From the NCBI RefSeq assembly GCF_002292295.1, contig NZ_DBBS01000018.1, positions 186,001 through 250,000 of the forward strand: a DNA stretch of 64,000 nucleotides, read 5' to 3'. This DNA comes from Sphingomonas sp. UBA978 (GTDB taxonomy: Bacteria; Pseudomonadota; Alphaproteobacteria; Sphingomonadales; Sphingomonadaceae). The notes below the pieces were generated by a model. The model was not told the origin of the DNA. It was given only the letters and a program-made list of their open reading frames with translations, and made no database searches. The position numbers were made by a program, and so were the translations under genes. Each line of letters begins with the position of its first letter. The first letter of the stretch is position 1. Positions 55,675 to 64,000 of this stretch are shown here, in pieces.

Positions 55675-55714
55675 GCCTGCGCTCATGACCGGCGCGGCGG
55701 GCGGGCGCAAGCCG

Positions 55715-57701
55715 TCAGCGGCCGATCGCCCGGGCATGCGCGGCGATCACTGGATCGCCCGGCGCCAGCGCGATCGCCTTGACGGCGAGCTGGCGCGCGC
55801 CCGGCAGGTCGCCGTCCGCCGCCAGCGCGACCGCATAGGCGTCGCAGACGCCTGCGTTCATCGGCATCAGCCGATAGGCCGCGCGGCCGTAGCGGCGGGC
55901 GACCACGCCGTCGCCGCTCGCCGCATATGCGGTGGCGAGATCGGCGAGCAGCGCCGCGTCGCGATGGCCGGCGATACGGCGGATGCTTTCGAGCGTCTCG
56001 ATCGCCGCGTCGGCATCGCCGCCCAGCAGCTGCCAATGGCCGAGGATGCGCTGGCCCGGGAGACTCTGCGGATTCTGCTGCAGGTAGAGCGACAGCGCCG
56101 CCGCCGCCTCGCGCGGACGGTTCGCGCGGCCCCACGCATCAACCAGGCGCAGCATCGTCGGTTCGTCGAAGGTCAGGTCGGCTGCCCTGGCATAGACCTG
56201 CGCCGCCTCGGCGAAGCGGCCGGCCATCGCCAGCACATCGCCCAGCGCCAGCTGCGCGGCGGGCGCGCCGGGGCTCGCGGCGACCAGCGCACGGGCACGG
56301 GTCGCCGCCCCGGCAGGATCGCCCGCGGTCGCCTGCGCGCGGATCACCCCAAGCACGTAATTGGGATCGTCCGGCGCGTCCCGCGCCTCGGCGAGCGTCG
56401 CCGCGACGCCGTCGTCGCTGGCGAAGGCCGCAGCGCCGCCGCGCGCGCCGATCGCGGCCCGATCGAGGAAGCGCGCCGCCGCGACGCGGTCGCCGAGCGC
56501 CTCGAACGCGCGCGCGACCAAGGTGAGCGTATAGGCATCGGCATCGTCGCGCAGCGCGATCGGGCGCAGCTGGTCGAGTGCGCCCTGCGCATCGCCAGAT
56601 CGCAGCATCGCCGCGCCGAGCAGGCGGCGCAGCACGACGTTCATCGGCTGGTCGGCGGCCAGCTGCCGCCACGTCCCGATCGCGCGTTCGTGGCCGCCGC
56701 CGGCCTCGTCGAGCGCACCGCCCAGCAGCGCCGCACCGGGCAGCGCTGCGATCGCGGGGCCCGCGCGCTGGAGCAGGTCGCGGGCGAGTTCGCCGCGTCC
56801 CGCGCGCGCCGCCAGCACCGCCTGCAGGTAGAAGGCCTGCGGGCTGCCCGGGCGCGCCGCCTGCGCCCGCCGGGTCGCGGCGAGCATGTCGGCATAGCGA
56901 CCCGCATCGCCCAGCGTCGCGGCATATTCGATCAGCGCGGGGTGATAATAGGCATCGCGCTGCAACGCCGCCTCGAACCAGGGGAGCGCGGCGGTAAGGC
57001 CGTAGCGCGTGCGGACGATCTCCGCCCGCAATGTCAGCGGCACCGGATCGCCGGGCGCGGCCTGCGCGGCGCGGGCGGCGGCGTCGGTGGCCGCGGCAAT
57101 CTCGCCCGCGTTCAGCCGGATGCGGCCGAGGTCGGTCCAGGCCGCGGCATCGCGCGGATGCGCGGCGAGCCAGCCCGCCAGCGCCTGCGTCGCGGCGGCG
57201 CCATCGCCCTGCGCCGCGGTCGCCCGCGCGGTCGCGCGGATCGCCTCTCCGTCCGTGGCGGACGCCGTCGCCGCGGCGTCGCGCGCGCCTTGCAGGTCGC
57301 CTTGCAGGAAGCGCGCCTGCGCCCGCAGCCCGGCGAGCGCCGCGGCGGGGACGCGCAGGTCGCGTGCGCAGCTGAGCGCGCCCTCTGCCGCAATGCCGTC
57401 GCCGAGCCGGACGTAGCTGCGCGCGAGCAGCAGCATCGCCGGCTGCGACGTCGGCGCCCCCGCCAGCGTCGCCAGCGCATGATTGCGCGCCGCGCTGTAA
57501 TTGCCGAGGCGGTAGGCCGTGCGCGCATCCGCCAGCGCCGTCGCCGGGTCGACGCGTGGTGGCGGCCTCAGCAGCACGATGGCCGCGACGATCGCCCCGA
57601 CCAGCAGCAGGCCGAGCGCGACGCCCGGCCAGCGGCCGATCCGGGGCACCGCCAGCCGCCACCGGCGACGCCGCCGGCCGCGCATCATCGGGTAACGCGC
57701 A

Positions 57702-57709
<8 letters not shown>
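55715..57709 (-). CDS. prsT: TPR-repeat protein of the XrtA/PEP-CTERM type (PrsT-like)
   Basis: Membrane-anchored scaffold of 664 residues. After an arginine-rich cytoplasmic tail, one transmembrane helix (about 29-47) is followed by roughly 15 degenerate tetratricopeptide repeats to the C-terminus (for example ADARTAYRLGNYSAARNHALATL, LGDVLAMAGRFAEAAQVYARAADL). PrsT proteins accompany the PrsK/PrsR pair in exosortase-A/exopolysaccharide loci; beta- and gammaproteobacterial versions are longer and lipoprotein-anchored, so this is a short variant. It overlaps prsR by 8 bp. Assignment rests largely on context. Confidence 0.78.
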
Positions 57710-59056
<1,347 letters not shown>

Positions 59057-59060
<4 letters not shown>

Positions 59061-61096
59061 GCCGCCTGCTCCATCGCGCGGGCCGGAGGCAGGTGGAGGC
59101 GAAAGCGCGTCCCCTCGCCCTCGCGGCTCGTCACTTCGAGTGCGCCGCCCATCGCCAGCGCCAGTTCGCGCGCCTCATAGGCGCCGATGCCGAAGCCGTC
59201 GGGCTTGGACGAGGCGAAGGGGCGGAACAGCTGGTCGCGGATGAAGGCGGCGCTCATCCCGCAGCCGTGGTCGACGACGTCGACATGGATTCGGCCTGCC
59301 TCGGCGGCGACGATCATCGCGATCGCCGCCCCCGGCGGGCTCGCCTCGATCGCATTCTGCAGCAGGTGGCCGAGCAACTGCTCCAGCCGGCCGGGCTGCG
59401 CCAGCGCGACGCCCTCGCCGGCGACGGTCACCGGATGCTGCGCGCGGCGCGCTGCGGCGAGACGCAGCGCGAGGGCGGAGACGTCGACCGGCTGCGCCGG
59501 TTCCGGCGTGGCGCGGTAATGCTGGGACAGGCGGGCGAGCAGCGCGTTCATGCGGGCGGCGGAATCCTTGAGGGTGGCGATCATGTCGGCGCGGAATTCG
59601 GGGTTGTCGGCGTGGCGTTCGGCATTGCGCGCGACGAGGCTGACGCCGCTGACCAGATTCTTGATGTCGTGCATGATGAAGGCGAAGCGGCGGTTGAATT
59701 CGTCGAAGCGCGCGGCATCGGCGAGCGCCGCATGTGCGCGATCCTCGGCGAGGTAGCTTGCCGCCTGACGGCCCGCGACGCGCAGCAGGTCGAGGTCTTC
59801 CCAGTCGAGCGCGCGGTCGACCGGCGGGCGGGCGAGCAGGATGACGCCGATCAGGCTGGTGCCGTGGATCAGCGGCACGAGCACCCAGGCGTCGGGATGA
59901 TCGCGCAGCCAGCCGGGGATCGCCGCCGCTTCCTCCGGCGGCGCCTCGCCGCGGCGGACCTGGTCGAGCTCGACGATGCGCGCGCTGGCCGCGAGATACT
60001 CACGCAGCGCCGCGTCGGTCGAACCGCCCTCGCGCCAATGCCATGCGGCACCGACGCCGAGGCCGCTCCCCTCCGGCACCAGCAGCAGCCCGGCGGGCGA
60101 ATCGGTCAGGTCGGCGATCGCGCGGACGATCCGCCGGTCGAGCCGGTCCGCCGCCTCGCCCGCCGAATCGACGGGTGTGCCCAGCGTCGCGGTGAACCGC
60201 TGCCATTCGGCGCGATAATCGTAGCGGTGGCGGAAGAAATGCTTGGCGACCTGCACCCGTGTCCACGCCCGTAGCCATGGCGTGGACAGCAATGTCGCCA
60301 GCGCCGTCGTCGCGCCGAGCACGATCGCGGTCTGGACGATCCGCACCGCGTCGCCGGCGTACCGCTCCGCGACTTGGGTCAGCAGGATGGTGACCGCCGC
60401 ATAGAGCAGGATGGCGGCCACCGACACCATCCGCAGCGCGATGCCGTGCGACATCGCCAGATGGCGCGCGCCGCGCCGCGCGCCCAGCGCGAGGACCACG
60501 GCCATCCCGGCCATGACGAACCCACGCAGCGCGAGCACGCCCGGCGGCAGCATGCCGAGGCCATAGCCCAGCGTGGTGACGATCAGGTCGCCGCCCCACA
60601 TCCCGGCGACCGCGACGACGAGCGGCCCGGGCGCGCGGCCCGGCGCGACATCGCCGCCGATGGCGACGTGATGGACGAGGACGAGGCCGACCGCCGCCGC
60701 GAGCATCCGCGCCAGCAGGCGCGCGGTGGCGACCGAGGCCAGGGCGTCGGTGCCGAGCGGCATCGTTCCGATCACCGCGAGCAGCGCCGCCATCACGGTG
60801 ATCGCCGCGGCGACGACATAGACGGCGAACAGCGGCACATTGCCGGTCCGGGCGCTGCGCACCAGCATCGCGAGCAGCGCGAGCCAGGCGAGATTGCGCA
60901 GCGATTCGGCCAGCCGGGCGACGACGTCGCTGGTGCCGATCCCGGCGACGGCCAGCGCCCACAGGGCGGTGACCGCGCAGGCGACGACCAGCGTCGCACG
61001 CGGCCATCCGACGGCGGGATGGCGCAGCCAGGCGAAGGCCAGCCCGCCGAACGCCAGCGCCGCCAGCGCATGGCCCCACAGGATCAGCGCCGCCAT
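59057..61096 (-). CDS. prsK: XrtA/PEP-CTERM system histidine kinase (PrsK)
   Basis: Membrane kinase of 679 residues. Some seven to nine transmembrane helices fill the first 290 residues, followed by a GAF-like domain (about 310-460), the H-box FAFIMHDIKNLVSGVSLVARNAE near 475, and an HATPase domain (QLLGHLLQNAIEASP, VDVVDHGCGMSAAFI, GFGIGAYEARELA). The layout is that of PrsK, partner of PrsR encoded immediately downstream. It starts 4 bp after the sugar transferase stop. Signal unknown. Confidence 0.92.
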
Positions 61097-61100
61097 CGGC

Positions 61101-62489
61101 TCAGCGCGCGCCCGACGGCCACAGCACCACGCGCAACGTCTGCAGCAGGATCAGCAGGTCGAGGAAGGGCGAATAGTTCTTGGCGTAATAGAGGTCGTAT
61201 TCCAGCTTGTGGCGCGCATCCTCGATCGAGGCGCCATAGGGATAGTTGATCTGCGCCCAGCCGGTGATGCCCGGCTTCACCATATGGCGTTCGGCATAAT
61301 AGGGCAGTTGCTGTTCGAGCTGTTCGACGAATTGCGGGCGTTCCGGGCGCGGGCCGACGAAGCTCATCTCGCCCTTCAGCACCGCCCAGGTCTGCGGCAG
61401 TTCGTCGATCCGGACCTTGCGGATGAACCGCCCGATCCGGGTGACGCGCGGGTCGTCCTTGTCCGCCCACACCGCCTTGCCCGCGACCTCGGCATCCTGC
61501 CGCATCGAGCGCAGCTTCACGATCTCGAACCCCTCATTGTAGAGGCCGACGCGACGCTGCCGGTAGAAGGCCGGCCCCCGCGATTCGAGCTTGATCGCGA
61601 CGGCGGTGACGAGAATCACCGGCAGCGTCAGGATCAGCAGCACCAAGCTGGCGCCGACGTCGAAGGCGCGCTTGAAGACGCTCGACAGCATCCGCCCCGA
61701 GGCGAAGCCGTCCGAAAAAATGAGCCACGACGGATTGACCGAATTGAGGTCGATCCGTCCCGTCTCCCGCTCGAGGAAGCTCGAAATCTCGCTGACCGCC
61801 ACGCCCGTCGTCTTGACGCGCAGCAGGTCCTTCAGCGGCAGGGCGTTGCGCCGCTCCTCCAGCGCCAGCACCACCTCGGTGGCGCCATGGTCGACGACGT
61901 GCGCGGCGAGATTGGGGATCGCGTCGCGGGGCACGGCGCCGGCCACGACGGGGCTCGCCTCCCCCATCGCGACATAGCCGGCGACGACGACATTGGCGCC
62001 GGGTATGGCGGCGAGCGCACCGATCCGTGCCGCACGATGGCCGGCGCCGAGCACGATGATCCGCCGCTTGAACGTATCGCCGCCCAGCGTCCGGCCAAGC
62101 ACCGCGCGCACCACCACCAACAGGAAGGCCGCGATCAAGGTCGCATAGGCGAGATTCGATCGCCACAGGGCGAGCGGCGGCACGAGGAAGAACAGGATCG
62201 ACAGGAACGACACGCCGAGCAGGATCGCCACCGCGAGCCGCGCCGCGGCGAAACGCAGCGACAGGAAGGAGGCGACGCCATAGGCGCCGACCGCGATCAG
62301 CGCGATCTGCAACGCCACGGCAAAGGCGAGCAATTGCGGCAAGCGGGTGGCGACCGGCTCGACCAGCATGCCGATCTGGCGCGCGCGAATCACCCAGCCC
62401 AGCTCCGCCGCCGTCATCAGCAACAGCATGTCGACCAGACCGAGCAACAGCACGGCATAAGGAACGTAATGCTTGAACAGGCGGATCAT
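61101..62489 (-). CDS. TIGR03013-type PEP-CTERM/XrtA sugar transferase
   Basis: Polyprenyl-phosphate hexose-1-phosphate transferase of 462 residues that would initiate exopolysaccharide repeat-unit assembly at the inner membrane. Four N-terminal helices and a CoA-binding-like Rossmann part (VLGAGHRAARIGALA near 200) precede the catalytic domain: KRAFDVGASLVLLILTLPVILVTAVAIKLESRGP in pieces near 288, FYRQRRVGLYNEGFEIVKLRSM, and KPGITGWAQINYPYG near 405. First gene of the minus-strand block leading into prsK. Confidence 0.92.
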   Translation of the reverse strand: MIRLFKHYVPYAVLLLGLVDMLLLMTAAELGWVIRARQIGMLVEPVATRLPQLLAFAVALQIALIAVGAYGVASFLSLRFAAARLAVAILLGVSFLSILFFLVPPLALWRSNLAYATLIAAFLLVVVRAVLGRTLGGDTFKRRIIVLGAGHRAARIGALAAIPGANVVVAGYVAMGEASPVVAGAVPRDAIPNLAAHVVDHGATEVVLALEERRNALPLKDLLRVKTTGVAVSEISSFLERETGRIDLNSVNPSWLIFSDGFASGRMLSSVFKRAFDVGASLVLLILTLPVILVTAVAIKLESRGPAFYRQRRVGLYNEGFEIVKLRSMRQDAEVAGKAVWADKDDPRVTRIGRFIRKVRIDELPQTWAVLKGEMSFVGPRPERPQFVEQLEQQLPYYAERHMVKPGITGWAQINYPYGASIEDARHKLEYDLYYAKNYSPFLDLLILLQTLRVVLWPSGAR

Positions 62490-62647
62490 GCCCGCGTTCT
62501 CCGGCGACGCCTGTAAGCTTTTCCGACAGGCACAGTCGGCAGTCGCAGAAAAAAGCGAAGAAATCTTGAACAGGACTTCACTTGCATCGTTTCGCTGGCG
62601 AGACTTTCTGCGCTAGAGGAGGTCGTCCAAGGAGTTCAGCCCGTACC

Positions 62648-63685
62648 ATGACGATCGTACCTGTGATCCTCTCCGGGGGGTCCGGCACCCGCCTGTGGCC
62701 GATGTCCCGGCCGGAAATGCCCAAGCAGCTGCTCGCGCTGACCGCCGAGGAAACCATGCTCCAGCTGACCGCGAAGCGCGCGCATGGCGAGGCCTTCGCC
62801 GCGCCGATCGTCGTCGCCAACGCGCGTCATGCCGATCACATCGACGAACAGCTCGCCGCCGCCGGCGCGACGCCGCAGGCGGTGATCCTGGAACCGGTCG
62901 CGCGCAACACCGCGCCGGCGATCGCGCTCGCCGCTCTGGCCGCCGGTGCCGAGGACGCGCTGCTGGTGATGCCGTCCGACCATGTCATCGCCGACATCCC
63001 CGCCTTCCATGCCGCGATCGAGGCGGCGATGCCGCTGGTCGCCGACGGCTGGCTGGTGACGTTCGGGATCGCGCCCGACGCGCCCGAAACCGGCTATGGC
63101 TGGATCAAGGTCGGCGAACCGCTGTCGAACGGCGTCCACCGCGTCGCGCGCTTCGTCGAAAAGCCGATCCGCGAGCGCGCGGAAGAGATGCTGGCGTCGG
63201 GCGACCATGCCTGGAACGGCGGCATCTTCCTGTTCCGTGCCGACATCTTCCTCGGCGCGCTCGCCGCGCATGCCCCGGCGATGCTGACCGCGACGCAGGA
63301 TGCGATGCGGCTGGCGCGGCGCGAGGGCACGCGCATTCATCCCGACGCGGAGGCCTTCGGTGCATCGCCGGACGATTCGATCGACTATGCGGTGATGGAG
63401 CGCGCCGAGCGAGTCGCCGTCGTCCCGGTCGCGATGGGCTGGAACGACGTCGGCAGCTGGGACGCGCTGCACGCGATCAGCGACCGTGACGACGACGGCA
63501 ACGCGCATCGCGGCGAGGTGCTCGCAATCGACACGCGCGACTGCCTGATCCGGTCCGACGGCATCCGCATCGCCACGGTCGGCGTCAGCGACCTGATCGT
63601 CGTGGCGAGCGGCAACGACGTGCTGATCCTGCCGCGCGGCCGCAGCCAGGAGATCAAGAAACTGATCGAGGCGATGAAGACCTGA
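62648..63685 (+). CDS. Mannose-1-phosphate guanylyltransferase
   Basis: Makes GDP-mannose from mannose 1-phosphate and GTP; 345 residues, the short form lacking the C-terminal isomerase domain. The N-terminal nucleotide signature is ILSGGSGTRLWPMSRPEMPKQL in part, followed by EPVARNTAPAIALAAL near 104, ETGYGWIKVG near 158, RFVEKP near 178 and GWNDVGSWDAL near 270. Divergent from the sugar transferase, it plausibly supplies GDP-mannose for the same exopolysaccharide. ATG 62648; a 158-bp intergenic gap holds both promoters and nothing else obvious. Confidence 0.94.
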   Translation: MTIVPVILSGGSGTRLWPMSRPEMPKQLLALTAEETMLQLTAKRAHGEAFAAPIVVANARHADHIDEQLAAAGATPQAVILEPVARNTAPAIALAALAAGAEDALLVMPSDHVIADIPAFHAAIEAAMPLVADGWLVTFGIAPDAPETGYGWIKVGEPLSNGVHRVARFVEKPIRERAEEMLASGDHAWNGGIFLFRADIFLGALAAHAPAMLTATQDAMRLARREGTRIHPDAEAFGASPDDSIDYAVMERAERVAVVPVAMGWNDVGSWDALHAISDRDDDGNAHRGEVLAIDTRDCLIRSDGIRIATVGVSDLIVVASGNDVLILPRGRSQEIKKLIEAMKT

Positions 63686-63686
63686 C

Positions 63687-63705
63687 GACGGGTGCTTCGC
63701 CCGTC
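63687..63705. terminator. Hairpin between convergent genes
   Basis: GACGGG/CCCGTC with a 7-nt loop lies between the guanylyltransferase stop and the Uma2 stop. No U-tract follows on either strand, so terminator function is tentative. Confidence 0.35.
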
Positions 63706-64000
63706 TAGTCGCAGGCGAACATCTCGGCGTGGGGGACGGTGAGGCCGAGCGACGGCAGCACCGTATCGGTCGGCAAGAACGGCGTGTCGGTCCAGTCGTC
63801 GCCATGGCGCTGGCTGGTCGTCACCGTCTCCGCCTCCGGATCGACGAAGACGATCGTATCGACACTGGCGATCATCCGATATTCGTCCTTCTTCACGCGC
63901 AGATCCAGCTCCCGGGTCGAGGGTGACAGGATCTCGAAGATGACCCGCGGGGCGTTCAATCGGACGTCCCTGCCGGTGTCGATCGGCGTGCCGCAATCGA
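63705..64000 (-). CDS. Uma2 family protein, truncated by the window end
   Basis: Only the C-terminal 98 or so residues are inside the window; the start lies beyond base 64000. The visible part reads DCGTPIDTGRDVRLN, then APRVIFEILSPSTRELDLRVK and YRMIASVDTIVFVDPEAE, the Uma2 (DUF820) nuclease-like signature with the catalytic E-(x)n-K arrangement. Members are often abundant, poorly characterised PD-(D/E)XK-fold proteins. Ends TVPHAEMFACD. Confidence 0.85.
   Translation of the reverse strand, partial: DCGTPIDTGRDVRLNAPRVIFEILSPSTRELDLRVKKDEYRMIASVDTIVFVDPEAETVTTSQRHGDDWTDTPFLPTDTVLPSLGLTVPHAEMFACD

Noticed and set aside
62490..62647. A sigma-54 (-24/-12) promoter between the sugar transferase and guanylyltransferase, expected from PrsR control.
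   Set aside because: I found GG and GC pairs, but none with the required 10-bp spacing, so no site is claimed.

Overview
This is a high-GC stretch of ordinary chromosome, densely coded on both strands. The likely host is an alphaproteobacterium of the sphingomonad group (Sphingomonas or a close relative). This rests on gene content: a PrsK/PrsR/PrsT-type regulatory cluster with a TIGR03013-type sugar transferase, a Coq4-family protein, a retroviral-like aspartyl protease and several small lipoproteins. Many genes overlap by 4 bp (ATGA or GTGA). There is no phage, integrase, transposase, CRISPR array, rRNA or tRNA that I can recognise. No gene-free gap exceeds about 260 bp; the larger gaps hold paired inverted repeats.

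Layout. 0-2.6 kb: ABC exporter (ATPase plus a permease with an apparent frameshift) and a CPBP membrane protease. 2.9-6.8 kb: glpX, an OprB-type porin, dapD and a HAD pyrimidine 5'-nucleotidase on the minus strand. 7-11.6 kb: an S8 protease lipoprotein with a barrel-like C-terminus, a luciferase-like monooxygenase, and pncB. 11.7-20.5 kb: a sugar-acid catabolism island. It has a FadR/GntR regulator, an IlvD/Edd sugar-acid dehydratase and a periplasmic aldose epimerase, with a divergent operon of FucP-type transporter, dgoK, dgoA, an AraD1-family protein and galactose 1-dehydrogenase. Together these encode an oxidative (De Ley-Doudoroff type) galactose route that may also serve L-arabinose.

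20.7-23.7 kb: bioF-bioD-bioA. 23.8-30.7 kb: secreted SGNH hydrolase, dnaN, a small outer-membrane barrel protein, a histidine phosphatase, rlmN, a TauE/SafE permease and a flavin reductase. 30.7-34.6 kb: membrane cytochrome b, a molybdopterin lipoprotein, a cyclopropane-fatty-acid-synthase-like methyltransferase and a SleB-type hydrolase. 34.8-38.8 kb: S9 peptidase, a glycine-zipper lipoprotein, a hypothetical protein and an aspartyl protease. 38.9-44.3 kb: coq4 behind a promoter with an embedded operator-like palindrome, then recF, an EF-hand/OmpA protein and gyrB.

44.4-49.5 kb: LysR regulator divergent from a valine-degradation operon (mmsA, lipoprotein, acyl-CoA dehydrogenase, mmsB). 49.5-51.9 kb: PepSY protein, PhoP/OmpR-type regulator and sensor kinase. 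52-55.7 kb: ABC-F ATPase, a HisKA_2/HWE-type kinase and a DUF815 ATPase. 55.7-62.5 kb: the exopolysaccharide/exosortase-associated block (TPR protein, sigma-54 activator, membrane kinase, sugar transferase). 62.6-64 kb: mannose-1-phosphate guanylyltransferase and a truncated Uma2-family gene running off the window.

The most useful non-coding observations are four classes of paired inverted repeat, a matching pair of FadR-type operator candidates in the sugar cluster, an operator-like palindrome overlapping the coq4 promoter, and possible leaderless promoters at rlmN and gyrB.
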